A DNA stretch of 64,000 nucleotides from Bacillota bacterium (GCA_021803205.1 JAJZMB010000170.1:1-64000), one strand, 5' to 3'. Positions 1 through 9,210 are shown, numbered from the stretch's first letter. The notes: generated by a model from the sequence alone, not told the origin. Made by a program: numbers and translations.

Positions 1-515
1 CCCGCGCCCTGATCCGGCGGCGCTTTACACAGGTTGCGGACGCCCTCGCCCCGGCGGGGCTCTCCTTCGCCGTCGAGCTCATTGGCGTGCGCACACTCTG
101 GCCGGAACTCCCCCATCCCTTCATCGGCACCTACGCCGACTGCCTGGAGCTGTTCGAAGCGACCGGACGCGCCAACATCGGCTTTTTACTCGACTGCTAC
201 CACACGCACGCGGCGGAGACGCCGCTTGCCGAGATCGCCCGCACGCCACGGGCGCGCCTTCTCTATCTGCACGTCAACGACGCCAAGCCGGTCCCGCCGG
301 CCGAGGTGCTGGATGCCGACCGCCTGATCCCCGGAGAGGGCGTCATCGATCTCAGCGGGTGGTTCCGGGCGGTGGCGGCCACCGGGTATGACGGCGCCGT
401 CGCCCCCGAGGTGCTGGGACCGCGCTTGAAGGACATGACCACGGCCGAGGCCGCCCGGGCATGTCATGACGGCATCACGTTCGCCATGCGGCAGGCCGGC
501 GTCCCGATCGACTAG
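1..515 (+). CDS. Sugar phosphate isomerase/epimerase, C-terminal part (TIM barrel)
   Basis: The reading frame is already open at base 3, so the gene starts before the window and only about 170 C-terminal residues are seen. The sequence has the xylose-isomerase-like/AP-endonuclease-2 TIM-barrel pattern: a GFLLDCYHTH strand with a probable metal-binding Asp and His, an LYLHVNDA strand whose His and Asp are typical metal/substrate ligands, and a late strand ending in APEVLG with a candidate catalytic Glu. Family members isomerise or epimerise small sugars or hydroxy acids; the substrate cannot be told. A perfect 22-nt palindrome overlaps the stop codon. Two further proteins of this superfamily lie at 25.8-27.4 kb. 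Confidence 0.8.
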   Translation, partial: RALIRRRFTQVADALAPAGLSFAVELIGVRTLWPELPHPFIGTYADCLELFEATGRANIGFLLDCYHTHAAETPLAEIARTPRARLLYLHVNDAKPVPPAEVLDADRLIPGEGVIDLSGWFRAVAATGYDGAVAPEVLGPRLKDMTTAEAARACHDGITFAMRQAGVPID

Positions 516-533
516 TGGCAGTTTCGCCACTAG
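512..533 (+). terminator. Perfect 8-bp stem / 6-nt loop palindrome over the stop codon
   Basis: CTAGTGGC (512-519) pairs perfectly with GCCACTAG (526-533) around a 6-nt loop. The stem contains the TAG stop (513-515) of the isomerase. No T-run follows, so it is at best a weak terminator. The same CTAGTGGC octamer occurs at the right edge of the MITE-like element near 45.43 kb, so it may instead be the end of a mobile element. Confidence 0.4.
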
Positions 534-744
534 CGTAGTACCTGACCACGGCGTGGGCGGGGAGTCGGGCAGGGGCGTGGCCGGAAGGCCGCGCCCCTGC
601 TGCATTTGGCGCGCCCGCTGGCGCCCCCCGCACCCCCGAGGACGCCCCGACAAGTGCAGCACCTAACTGCGCCCGGACCCTCGTCAGAAATATGCAGAAA
701 TGACGGCATTGTCATGGAAGGATGGACCATGCGTAGTACCTGAC
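533..744. repeat. 14-bp direct repeat pair upstream of the transposase remnant
   Basis: GCGTAGTACCTGAC occurs at 533-546 and again at 731-744, just ahead of the transposase start at 758. The 184 bp between the copies hold no gene I recognise. The pair may be a leftover insertion boundary or internal repeats of an element end. Confidence 0.5.
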
Positions 745-757
745 GTGAGGCCGGCCC

Positions 758-1156
758 ATGACCAGGCTGGTACAGAAGCGGGTCCTCGGCCACGCCTACT
801 GGTACGCCGTGGAGTCCAAGCGGGTCGACGGCAAGCCCCGCGTCGTCTGGCAGCATTACCTGGGCAGGAGCGAGGATGTCATCGCCCACTGCACCGAGGG
901 CCCAGGCGCCTACGACGCGGTCGTCTACGAGTTCGCGGCCATCACCGCACTGCTGGTGGGGCGATGCCGGGCCCTGGGCGCGGGCGCCGGCCCGCTGATC
1001 TTCGACAAGCGCAACAACAGCGAGGAGAACCTGGCACTGGTCGCCCGCGGGGGTCTGCACTTCGTCGGTTCGCTCGTGCCCTCCCAGCACAAGGATAGCC
1101 TCACGGTGCCGCTCGCGGCGTACCGCGAGGTGAACGGCCGGCGTTGGCCGGTGCTT
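758..1156 (+). pseudogene. IS1634/IS4-like transposase remnant with internal deletion
   Basis: The first ~65 residues match the N-terminus typical of IS1634-like (COG5421) transposases: a VQKR...YYAVES-like start, a KPRVVWQHYLG stretch, and a segment like AITALL. The frame then jumps to a mid-protein block (FDKRNNSEENLALV, LHFVGSLVPSQHKD, VPLAAYREV) normally found some 150-200 residues later. The intervening catalytic region (first DDE residues) is missing, and after WPVL the similarity ends. The open frame beyond, to about 1708, is not recognisable as transposase. I read this as a dead, internally deleted copy. Confidence 0.75.
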
Positions 1157-1939
1157 CCGAGTCACCGTAGCGTGCGCCGGCATCCGCGCGGTCGTCGACG
1201 TGCCGCTGGACCAGCAACAGCGCCGCTCCGTGCCCGTCAGCATCCGCCTCACACGTCGCAGTACCGAACAGGAGCGGCTGTTCCAGCTCCTCGGCCTCAG
1301 TCGGTTCCATCCGGAGGTGCCGGCCCGGAAGACGAGGACAGGTACTGCAGACTGACGCCCCGCAGATCGCGCCGTCTCGCGCCCGCCGCCTCTGTCACCC
1401 CCGCGCCCTGCGAAACTGGCGCTAGCTCTGCCGCTGCAAAAGTCGGTTCCACACCGGCCGCGAATCGATCTGCGCGGAGATGCGCATGGACGTACCCGGG
1501 TCGCGCACTGACCGCAAGGACGCGCGTGCCGCGCGGGGGGCGGCGAAACCGCGTAACGCTGCCGCCCACCAGCACTTGCGCGATGCACCTGGGCCCACAG
1601 GCGCCCGGTCGGCGGCTCCGCGCGGTCCATCAGCGGCGTGACGGGCTTGGACTGCGCCCCGGACCACGGCCCGCCCGGGCGAGAACCGGCCCGCCGCCGT
1701 TTCCCTGACGAATCGCATGATGATCGTCCGTCACGCCGGCAGGTGTGCGGCGCACGGGCAGATAATCCCCTATACATTCCGACGGGAAATCACGGTACGC
1801 GATCCGGCCTTCCGATCGCCCTCTGGATGCGTCAGCCGGGCGGCGGCATCGCTGGCGGCCGCCGGTCCCGGACAGGCCCCCATCCCGAGCGGGAGGAGGC
1901 CGGACGGTACCACTTCCCCCGAGAAAAAGGAGGCCCCCT
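1157..1939. other. Non-coding or decayed stretch upstream of the aldo/keto reductase
   Basis: About 780 bp with long open frames on both strands but no domain I recognise. It is most likely the degraded 3' part of the transposon plus the upstream region of the reductase gene. No convincing promoter was seen. Confidence 0.4.
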
Positions 1940-2899
1940 ATGCCGACGGAATACCGCCTGCTGGGCCGTACCGGTGTCCGCGTATCCTCGCTGTGTCTCG
2001 GCTGCATGAACTTCGGCGGCCGCGCCAGTGAAGACGACGGCATCCGCATCATCCACGCCGCCATCGATGCCGGGATCAACTTCATTGACACCGCCAACGT
2101 ATACAGCCGCGGCGTGTCCGAGACGATCGTCGGCAAGGCGCTCGCGGGAGGCAAGCGCGAACGCGTCATCCTCGCCACCAAGGTCCACGGCAAGATGGGC
2201 GATGGCCCCAACGACAACGGCAACCACCGCCAGCACATCTTTCAGCAGGTCGACGCCAGCCTCCGGCGCCTGCAGACCGACTACATCGACCTCTACCAGA
2301 TCCACCGCCCGCAGGTGGACACCCCGATCGACGAGACCCTGGACGCCCTGAACGACCTGGTGCGCGCCGGCAAGGTCCGCTACATCGGCTCGTCCACCTT
2401 CCCCGCCTGGCAACTGGTCGAAAGCTACTGGGTCGCAGATCGGCGCGGCTTCGCCCGCTTCATCTGCGAGCAGCCTCCCTACCACCTCTTCGACCGACGC
2501 ATCGAGAACGAGGTACTTCCCGCCTGCCGCAAGTACGGCACGGCGGTCATCCCCTGGAGCCCTCTCGCCGGTGGCTGGTTGAGCGGCAAGTACCGCAAGG
2601 GCCAGCCCCTCCCGGAGGTCGGTCGCCATCTCCGTGCCCTGCAGAATCCAGAGGACCCCGCGACGGCGCGGCGCCTGGACACAATCGAAAAACTGGTGCC
2701 CCTGGCCCAAGAGGTCGGCGGGTCCCTCTCGCAGTTCGCCTTGGCCTGGAACCTGAAGCAGCCGGGCATCACGGCCCCGATCATCGGCCCCCGGACCATG
2801 GAGCAGTTGGAGGACAACCTGAAGGCCACCGACATCCAGCTCGACCAGACGATGCTCGATCGGATCGACCAGATCTGTCCCAAGGGTCAGAACATCTGA
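1940..2899 (+). CDS. Aldo/keto reductase
   Basis: A 319-residue NADP-dependent aldo/keto reductase, close to the usual length. It begins YRLLGRTGVRVSSLCLG, has GINFIDTANVYSRG with the catalytic Asp and Tyr, ATKVHGK with the catalytic Lys, IDLYQIHRPQ with the active-site His, then the C-terminal NADP-site segments IIGPRTMEQLEDNL. This matches the YajO/YghZ/Tas-like subgroup. It would reduce a carbonyl (aldehyde or ketose) in the cytosol; the substrate is unknown. The start is fixed by an AAGGAGG-like site 8-9 nt upstream. A 13-bp hairpin follows the stop. Confidence 0.93.
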   Translation: MPTEYRLLGRTGVRVSSLCLGCMNFGGRASEDDGIRIIHAAIDAGINFIDTANVYSRGVSETIVGKALAGGKRERVILATKVHGKMGDGPNDNGNHRQHIFQQVDASLRRLQTDYIDLYQIHRPQVDTPIDETLDALNDLVRAGKVRYIGSSTFPAWQLVESYWVADRRGFARFICEQPPYHLFDRRIENEVLPACRKYGTAVIPWSPLAGGWLSGKYRKGQPLPEVGRHLRALQNPEDPATARRLDTIEKLVPLAQEVGGSLSQFALAWNLKQPGITAPIIGPRTMEQLEDNLKATDIQLDQTMLDRIDQICPKGQNI

Positions 2900-2907
2900 G
2901 AGACCGA

Positions 2908-2950
2908 GACGGGGTATGGGACGCAGCACGCGTGTGCCCCATACCCCGTC
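2908..2950 (+). terminator. Hairpin terminator after the aldo/keto reductase
   Basis: GACGGGGTATGGG (2908-2920) pairs perfectly with 2938-2950. The loop itself contains a small palindrome around ACGCGT. There is no clear T-run. It lies 9 nt after the stop codon, between convergent genes. Confidence 0.6.
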
Positions 2951-3126
2951 CCCTGCGCCGCCCGCCAGGGGCGGGTGGCGCAACAGGGGCCGGGTCGATT
3001 GTGCCATGCGCCCGGCCGTGCTGGATCCCGTGGGCACGCCGTTCATGGGATTTTGTGGTTTCTGCCCTGGGACCAGGGGCCAGAGCGCAGGAGGGGGCGA
3101 GGCACGTGGACGTGCGGGACCCCCTC

Positions 3127-3702
3127 CTACGCTCCGGGTGCACCGTCCAGGACGGTGAGGCGCTCGCGGGCCGGGATGCGCGGCCTGGCGCTGGGTTGGC
3201 GGCCGGGATACCCGAGTTGGAGCGTGACCACCACCCGCTCACCGGGGCGGATCCCGACCCCGTCACGAAACGGCGGGTAGCAGGTGGCCGCGTACGACTT
3301 GACGGCGACGCCCAAACCCCGCTCCTCGGCCAGCAACAGGAAGTTCTGGATCACGCAGGACGTGGCGACCAGGTCCTCGTCACGAATCGTCGGTTGGGGG
3401 TCCTCGGCCATGACCACGACCAGGAACGCGGGAACCCCCATGGTTATCGTGTAGGCCTGCTCCCCCCGCTGTTTGCGCCGTTCGGGATCGCCGGCCTCAG
3501 ACTCGGCGAACTGCCGCCGGGCCTCCGCGATCCGCCGCCGCCCTTCGCCCCGGACAAGAATGAAGCGCCAGGGCTGTGTGAGATGGTGGTTGGGCGCCCA
3601 CACCGCGCAATCAAGCAGTTCCTCCACCAGTTCGAGCGGGACCGGGCGATCTTCATACACCTGCACGCTGCGCCGTGTCCGAATGCGTTCGGCCAGTTCC
3701 AT
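3127..3702 (-). CDS. Nitroreductase family protein
   Basis: 191 residues with the FMN-binding nitroreductase fold: RTRRSVQVYEDRPV near the start (FMN phosphate contacts), AVWAPNHHLTQPWRFI (dimer/FMN site), SCVIQNFLLLAEERGLG in the middle, and the C-terminal VVVTLQLGYPG. Such proteins reduce nitro groups, quinones or flavins with NAD(P)H; the YdjA-like short form fits best. The frame is open further upstream, but the ATG at 3702, where homology begins and a GAAGGGG site sits 8 nt before, is preferred. Convergent with the aldo/keto reductase. Confidence 0.88.
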   Translation of the reverse strand: MELAERIRTRRSVQVYEDRPVPLELVEELLDCAVWAPNHHLTQPWRFILVRGEGRRRIAEARRQFAESEAGDPERRKQRGEQAYTITMGVPAFLVVVMAEDPQPTIRDEDLVATSCVIQNFLLLAEERGLGVAVKSYAATCYPPFRDGVGIRPGERVVVTLQLGYPGRQPSARPRIPARERLTVLDGAPGA

Positions 3703-4058
3703 GTCCCAACCCCTTCGGCGGGTACCGCGCGCCCGCCATGGCGACGGGTTCTTCTTCAAAGGAAGCATCCCTGTGCGGTAAACGCCGCGGCATCGGGCAG
3801 TGCGGCGCAACGCCGCCGGCGCGCGGATCGGGCCCTCCACCCTCCCCACTGCGGACACAGGGTTGTCGCCTACAGGCCGGCAGGATCACGGCGGCCGGAT
3901 CGCGGCCAGCCGCGGCACCAGTGTGGCGGTGTCCAGCGTCGCCCCCGGCAGGCGGCGCACCTCCGCAAGGGGGAGGGGGGGCGGCGGCGAGGGCCCTGGC
4001 GGGCGCCAGGAAACTGATCGCAGGCGTCCGCTAAGCCATGGGTACCCGAACACAGTGG
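3703..4058. other. Intergenic region
   Basis: 356 bp between two genes on the minus strand. It holds the upstream region of the nitroreductase and the 3' flank of the VIT-family gene. I see no RNA gene, repeat or consensus promoter in it. Confidence 0.4.
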
Positions 4059-4769
4059 CTACGCGGAGATGAGGCGCGCGATGCCGAAGGCGGCGGTGGC
4101 GGCGGCCCCGCCGACCAGCACCGTCTGGACCGATCCACGCAGGGGCGCAGCACCGGAAACCCGCGCCTTGACGTAGCCAAAGATGAAGAGTGCCGCCAGG
4201 GTCACCCCTATAGAGATCTTCAGGGCAACCGCGACCTGCGATGCGACCATATACGGCAACAGGGGGACGAGACCACCCACGATGTAGGAGGCCGCGATCA
4301 CCAGCGCGCTGCGCGGGGCACGGCGGGGATCGGGCTCCTCCAGCCCGAGTTCGAAGCGCATCATGAAGTCGATCCACGTTTGCCGGTCCCCGGTGATCTC
4401 CGCGGTGGCCTGCCGGGCCGTCTCAGGTTGCACGCCGTACCCGACCAGAACCGCCCGTACCTCCTCGCTCTCCGCCTCCGGCTTCCCGTCCACCTCGCGT
4501 TGCTCCCGCCGCAACTCCGCCATGTAGTGCTCGGCGTCCGTCCTGGCCGCGAGATAGCCGCCGAGGCCCATGGCGATGGATCCCGCGGCGATTTCCGCCA
4601 GCCCGCCAATGACGATGATGTGCAGGGTATGCACAGCGCCAGACAGGCCGGCGGCCAGGGCAAAGGGTACGGTCAAACCGTCCGACATCCCAATGACGAT
4701 GTCCCGCACCGTCTCAGTCGAGGTGGAGTGGCGCTCGCCGTGCTGTACGGATTTGCTCGCCACCGCCAT
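4059..4769 (-). CDS. VIT1/CCC1-family metal transporter
   Basis: 236 residues of the VIT (vacuolar iron transporter/CCC1) family. DIVIGMSDGLTVPFALAAGLSG forms the first helix with the family's DG(L)xxPF motif. GGLAEIAAGSIAMGLGGYLAARTDAEHY carries the conserved Glu/Met/Gly helix, followed by a charged Glu-rich cytosolic loop (metal-binding domain) and three C-terminal hydrophobic helices. In the family these move Fe(II)/Mn(II) by proton antiport. The frame is open 40 codons further, but the extra segment is Arg/Gly-rich and unlike the family, so ATG 4769 after a GGTAGGGGGG site is chosen. It appears to be transcribed alone. Confidence 0.87.
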   Translation of the reverse strand: MAVASKSVQHGERHSTSTETVRDIVIGMSDGLTVPFALAAGLSGAVHTLHIIVIGGLAEIAAGSIAMGLGGYLAARTDAEHYMAELRREQREVDGKPEAESEEVRAVLVGYGVQPETARQATAEITGDRQTWIDFMMRFELGLEEPDPRRAPRSALVIAASYIVGGLVPLLPYMVASQVAVALKISIGVTLAALFIFGYVKARVSGAAPLRGSVQTVLVGGAAATAAFGIARLISA

Positions 4770-5039
4770 CCCCCCTACCGAGTCGGGAAAGGTATCCGGA
4801 CCCGAGCGCGGGCCGTGTACAAACAGGGTTTCCAGACACCGACCACGGCCTGCGCCGGCGGAGGCGACGAACCGTTCCTGACGACACAATCAAACGCTGG
4901 CATACACCCACAATCAGGCGATAGCAGGGAACCGCTGCGGGCAGAGGTAGGGGGTGACGCGTACCTGTCTGCCGCGCCATCCACAGAGCCCTCCGCCATG
5001 GCGTACCCACTGTCTGCTGCTGTGCGTCTGCCGGCGTTG

Positions 5040-5259
5040 CCCGTGTCGCCCAGAAGAACGGCCGGCTGAGCTGCCCCCACCCCGGCATCCCATCGGCTGC
5101 CGCCGGCTCCCCGCCCTGCGGCACAACCGCGGACAGCAGCTTGCGCAGCCCCCAGTCGAAGGCCAGGACCCGCCCCGGCACGCCCCGCCGCTCACCCTTG
5201 GGTGCCGCCTCGACCTTCACCTCCAGCACCCACTGCCCGGCCCGCGTCCAAGCCAGCGA
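5040..5259 (-). pseudogene. TnpB (IS605/IS200-type OrfB) fragment
   Basis: On the minus strand, from just after an in-frame TGA, about 70 residues read WVLEVKVE...GRVLAFDWGLRKLLSAVV, then QLSRPFFW. This resembles the RuvC-I motif region of TnpB-like RNA-guided nucleases/transposon accessory proteins (catalytic Asp in FDWG). The N-terminal helical/WED region, the later RuvC-II/III motifs and the zinc finger are all missing, and the frame soon turns to unrelated sequence. It is a truncated remnant, consistent with nearby repeats. The assignment rests on short similarity. Confidence 0.55.
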
Positions 5260-5393
5260 TCATGGCGCGAACGGGTCTCGCGTCTTTGCAGGCAGCGGCC
5301 GCTCAGCACGCAGTCCGATCCCGGCGCGCCCGCAGGGTGTAAGACAACCGCGAAAACCGACCGGGGACCCCACGCTCGATTTGTGAGCCCCAG

Positions 5394-5449
5394 CCGGTGG
5401 ATGCGTATCCGACAGCGCCGGCCCTCGCTGTCGGATACGCATCCACCGG
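5394..5449. repeat. Perfect 24-bp inverted repeat with 8-nt loop
   Basis: Arms 5394-5417 and 5426-5449 are exact reverse complements; the core is GGATGCGTATCCGACAGCG. A short T-run (5450-5453) follows on the plus strand only, but no plus-strand gene lies upstream, so a simple terminator role is doubtful. It sits between the TnpB remnant and the winged-helix gene. It could be a small palindromic mobile element or the end of a lost IS. No other gene was seen in 4770-5528. Confidence 0.75.
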
Positions 5450-5528
5450 TTTTCTGCGCCCCCCGTTGCGCAGGCTCCCCGGTCAGGGGGTCCAGAAGAC
5501 TGCCCCCCTGAGGAACGCTCCTTCCGAA

Positions 5529-6383
5529 CTACCGCCCCAGCGGCTTCCCGCACGACGCGCAGAACCGCCACTCTTCCCCGAGAACCTTCGATCCGCAATG
5601 GGGGCAAAAGTTCATGGACAGCTTCGCTCCGGGCGTGGTGAGTGGGGCCGGCGCCGAAGAACCGGTTCCGGCAGCGCTCACCTGCGCCCCACGGCGGCGG
5701 CGGGTGGTCGCAGAGACCTGAGGGGCACCGCCAAGCCGGAACCGAGTCCCCTGAGCACCGGCGCTCCTGGTGCTGATGTGTCCTGCGTGCGCCAGCCTGC
5801 CCACATGGTAGGCCACGTTGTTGGCGCTGGTGCCGAGGGCATCGGCGATCATCTTGGTGGACAACAAGACCTCTTGCTCCGCGCCCCCGATCTGCCCTTT
5901 GACGTATTCCAGGATCCGATCGCGCAGGGAACCCCCGGGGATGGACCCGGTCGCCTCTGGGGCCTCGTCGTCCACATCCTCTTCTGAGGAGTCGGCCTCG
6001 CCCGCCGCGTCCCCACCCTGGGGGGCCTGCTCCGCACCCGCGGCCTCAGGGGCGGCCGCTACCTCCTCGGTGGCCTCGATCCGAGCCTCGTCGGCGCTCA
6101 CACTACCAACCCCCATTTCCATCTTCGGGTCTGCGGGCGCCGGCGCGGACTGCGCCGGCAAAGCCAGCACTACGCCCAGAGAGGTGGCGCTCACTCGGAT
6201 GAGACGTCCCGCTTCCACCAATTTCTGAACATGATCTGCGAAGGTGGTGCCGGAAAGGTCCACCTGCTTGGCCGTCCTGGCCATACTGACCACGGCCTGC
6301 CGCGTCCCGCCCGCCGCAGCCTCGATCTGTTGTTTGATCACTTCATAGACCAGTTCTCGGGAGTTTCGCTTTGGGGCGGCCAA
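5529..6383 (-). CDS. Hypothetical protein: two winged-helix-like domains, acidic linker, C-terminal zinc ribbon
   Basis: A 284-residue protein of unknown function. Residues ~5-80 (SRELVYEVIKQQIEAA ... FADHVQKLVEAGRLIRV) and ~155-225 (LRDRILEYVKGQIGGA ... NNVAYHVGRLAHAGHI) look like two related winged helix-turn-helix domains. Between them lies a ~70-residue Ala/Glu/Asp-rich linker. The last ~25 residues hold CPHCG...CASCG, a zinc ribbon. A DNA-binding role is inferred. The start is set by AGGAGG followed 9 nt later by TTG at 6383; an upstream in-frame TTG lies before this ribosome site and is rejected. No neighbour suggests a pathway. Confidence 0.75.
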   Translation of the reverse strand: MAAPKRNSRELVYEVIKQQIEAAAGGTRQAVVSMARTAKQVDLSGTTFADHVQKLVEAGRLIRVSATSLGVVLALPAQSAPAPADPKMEMGVGSVSADEARIEATEEVAAAPEAAGAEQAPQGGDAAGEADSSEEDVDDEAPEATGSIPGGSLRDRILEYVKGQIGGAEQEVLLSTKMIADALGTSANNVAYHVGRLAHAGHISTRSAGAQGTRFRLGGAPQVSATTRRRRGAQVSAAGTGSSAPAPLTTPGAKLSMNFCPHCGSKVLGEEWRFCASCGKPLGR

Positions 6384-7102
6384 AAAGGCGTTCCTCCTAA
6401 GCAAGGATATCGTCTCCGAATGTTACCACTTCACCACGTCCATAACTACACTTCCTCTCTGAACAGCGCTCATGCTCTGAGTTCACGTCCCTCGCCTGCC
6501 CCACTTTCGGCCCTGCCCGCAGAGCCGCTTCGCCCGACGACGGTGCAAGGGAACAGGCATTACAAGGGGATACCGCCGGACCCGTCGATGCTCCGCGCCG
6601 GCGACCCCGCGCCAGCCAAGCGCAGGGACAGCCCTGCAGTCCCGCATCTCTTGCCGCCGATGCCTTTTCACCGCTCCCCGAGACGGCAGTCACCGGGAGC
6701 AGCGGACATCTGAACAAGTCACCGCTCAGCGCAGAACGTACGCATCAGTGTCTGCACTTCCGCAGCGGCAAAGCCGGATGCTCGGGGTCCCCGCCCCCCC
6801 CGCGGTGCGCCGAGCCCACCACAAGCGGGTCGACGCCGCCTCGGTGGGCATCCAGGCGCCGTGCAGCGCCTGCGACGCCCCGGACGGCGCTGTCGGGTCC
6901 GCGCGGACGGAGCCACGCACGCGAAGGGGTGATCCTCGGCGAGCGGTCGTCGCTGCGGAATCCGGTCCCGTTGGTCCTCGCTGAACGGCTCCACCTGTGC
7001 TCCGTCGCTGGCGTCGCGGTCTGCAAATGGACGCATGTCTGGCGCCCGATACAGACAGACCCGGTCCGCGAGAATGCCGGCCCCCGAATCAGTGTGCCCG
7101 AC
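6384..7102. other. Long gap without a recognised gene
   Basis: About 720 bp upstream of the winged-helix gene and downstream of the sulfatase. Several open frames cross it on both strands, but none has a ribosome site plus a recognisable domain. I see no repeats or RNA signatures. Confidence 0.4.
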
Positions 7103-8536
7103 CTATTCTCGGCCCCCCGGCCGACCCCCGATGGACGTATCCAGGTCCCGCAGAAACTCCTCCCTGGCCGCGGATGAGTTGCGTGCCTCAAAGGCACCGG
7201 CGGCTGGATCTCCAGTCCGGCGCATCCATGCGGAGAGCTCCTGGCGAAGATTCTGCAATTCCCCCTCGAAGCGCGGGTCGTCGACCCGGTTGTGCAGGGC
7301 GTCGGGATCGTTGTGCAGATCGTAGAGTTCTTCCGGCACCCGATGGACGAACAGTTCCACCCGCGCGCCGACAGATGCGTCCTCGGCCGCCGCGCGCACC
7401 ATCGCCTTGAAGGTGCGGCCGCTTTGCGACTCGTTTTGGAAGGCGCGCACGCCATCCGACCAGGGATTATAGATGTAGCCCAACCGTGCGGTCTGCACGC
7501 AGCGCATCGGGAAGTTGCGCCGTCCGGATGTCTGGTGGAACTGGGTGAACACCTTGTCGCGTCCGGGTTGCGCCTCTCCCCGCAACAGCGGCAGAAAGGA
7601 TGCGCCGTCCATCCCGTGCGGCTGCGCCGCGCCCGCCGCCTGGAGAATAGTGGGCGCGAGATCGATTCCGGAGACGAAGTGCTCGGTGTCGACCGCACCC
7701 GGCCGGACCCGACCCGGAAAGCGCACGATCCAGGGTGTGCGGGTGCTGTTCAGGTAGCAGTTGGTTTTGGCGAAGGGGAACGCCATGCCGTTGTCCGACA
7801 GAAAAACCACAAGCGTGTCGTCGCGCGTCCCCGTCTCGTCCAGCACGTCGAGCAGGCGACCGACCGTATCGTCGCAACGCCGGACAGAGCTGTAATACTC
7901 GGCGACCTCCAGGCGCACCTCGGGCAGATCCGGCAGGAAGCCGGGGACCTCGATCTCCTCAGGTCGGAACACGCGCGAAGGCACCGCCGCCGGCGGCGAC
8001 GTGCGCCCGTCGTACCACTCGGGCTTGTCGTTTCCGTAAAACGGCCGGTGCGGATCGTGCGCGTTGGCCATCAGAAAGAACGGTTGCCCCTGTTCTGCAG
8101 CTTGCGTGCAGAAGGCTTTGGCATGGTCATGGTAGACTGCGGGGTTGCGGCCGGCGCCCAATTCGGCCTGGTCGTGCGCCATGTCCCATTTGAAATCGGC
8201 ATACGGGGTCGAATGCCCGACTTTCCCCAGGATCCCCACCGCATAGCCCGCTTCGCGCAGCAACGCGGGCAGAATCGGAATCCCCGCGAAGCGCAGGTGG
8301 TAAAACCCTTCCCCCCCTGAACGATGCGGGTAGCGACCGGTCATGAGCGCACCGCGGCTTGGCTGGCAGACCGCGATCGTCACGTGCGCCCGCTCGAAGC
8401 GCAGGCCTTCGGCCGCGAGCCGGTCGAGATGGGGGGTTGTCCCTTGGACCGGGCACCCGAAGGCGCCGACGGCATTCCAGTTCATGTCATCGGCCGTGAT
8501 CAGAAGGACATTGGGTCTCCGCTGAAGATCAGACAA
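7103..8536 (-). CDS. Sulfatase family protein
   Basis: About 477 residues of the alkaline-phosphatase/sulfatase superfamily. RPNVLLITADDMN supplies the first metal-binding Asp pair. CQPSRGALMTGRYP is the C-x-P-S-R signature whose Cys becomes formylglycine, followed by GKVGH. HDPHRPF, VFLSDNGM (Asp-Asn metal ligands) and the C-terminal ELYDLHNDPDALHN are all present. It would hydrolyse sulfate esters, probably on sugars, if an FGE maturase exists elsewhere. No signal peptide is evident, so it may be cytosolic. AAAGGAG lies 13 nt before the TTG at 8536 and only 1 nt before another TTG at 8548, so the exact start is uncertain. Confidence 0.9.
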   Translation of the reverse strand: MSDLQRRPNVLLITADDMNWNAVGAFGCPVQGTTPHLDRLAAEGLRFERAHVTIAVCQPSRGALMTGRYPHRSGGEGFYHLRFAGIPILPALLREAGYAVGILGKVGHSTPYADFKWDMAHDQAELGAGRNPAVYHDHAKAFCTQAAEQGQPFFLMANAHDPHRPFYGNDKPEWYDGRTSPPAAVPSRVFRPEEIEVPGFLPDLPEVRLEVAEYYSSVRRCDDTVGRLLDVLDETGTRDDTLVVFLSDNGMAFPFAKTNCYLNSTRTPWIVRFPGRVRPGAVDTEHFVSGIDLAPTILQAAGAAQPHGMDGASFLPLLRGEAQPGRDKVFTQFHQTSGRRNFPMRCVQTARLGYIYNPWSDGVRAFQNESQSGRTFKAMVRAAAEDASVGARVELFVHRVPEELYDLHNDPDALHNRVDDPRFEGELQNLRQELSAWMRRTGDPAAGAFEARNSSAAREEFLRDLDTSIGGRPGGRE

Positions 8537-9097
8537 TGGCGTGCTCAAGCTCCTTTCCCGTTGGCGTCCAAGGCTTTCGCTGTGCTCCCCCGCTCTCCTT
8601 TGCAGCACCGGGCCCGGGTGGGATGGCGGCATCGCGGAGGGAGGCCTTCGGCGGCACACCAGGTAAGCGGGATGCCGGTCGACGCCCCACCCGATGGACA
8701 GCGGACGCGAAATCGCTTGCGGGGCACGGTCTTCCGCCGCAGGGCCCGCCAGGCGGTCCGATGCTGGCTGACAGATGCGCGCCGCGATGTCGCCTGGCCA
8801 CAATCGTGCCGGGACGGGAGTGCCCACCCGCTACAATCGTCCCCGCCCCTGTGGGCAGAGGCTCGTGGCCACCGAGCCTGGAAGGCCAAGTTCGGCTCGA
8901 CACCGGCGCACAGGCCCACGGAGACCCGCCCTTCCGCTGATCCCGGTCGCGCGAAGACCGGCCTCCCCGTGGATCAGGGCACGGAGGTCGGCCATTGGGC
9001 GGACCAGTCGCGCAGGGCTCTCGGCAACCACGACCGGCTCACCCGGGGATGTCCCACGCCGCCACCATGCGGTTCGCCGCGAGCACACGATGGTCAA
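8537..9097. other. Intergenic region between ssrA terminator and sulfatase
   Basis: About 560 bp. It contains the sulfatase ribosome site at its left end and leads to the tmRNA terminator at its right end. No gene, RNA or repeat is recognised in between. Confidence 0.4.
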
Positions 9098-9099
9098 CG

Positions 9100-9134
9100 A
9101 AAAACAGGAAACCCGCCAGAATAGCGGGTTTCCT
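9100..9134 (-). terminator. Rho-independent terminator of ssrA
   Basis: AGGAAACCCGC (9106-9116) pairs perfectly with 9124-9134. On the minus strand the stem is followed by a run of five T (9104-9100). It lies 76 nt downstream of the tmRNA 3' end. Confidence 0.85.
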
Positions 9135-9210
9135 ACCATTCCACCCAGGGGAACCCGGGCTTACCTTTTCCCCGTCCGGCCCTGACAATCAAAGCTTCCA
9201 AGACCCAAAC

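Noticed and set aside
1832..3046. 400-codon minus-strand frame opposite the aldo/keto reductase
   Set aside because: Shadow frame; the plus-strand gene has all catalytic motifs and a ribosome site.
5394..5453. Terminator for the winged-helix gene
   Set aside because: The T-run follows the stem only on the plus strand, while the gene is on the minus strand.
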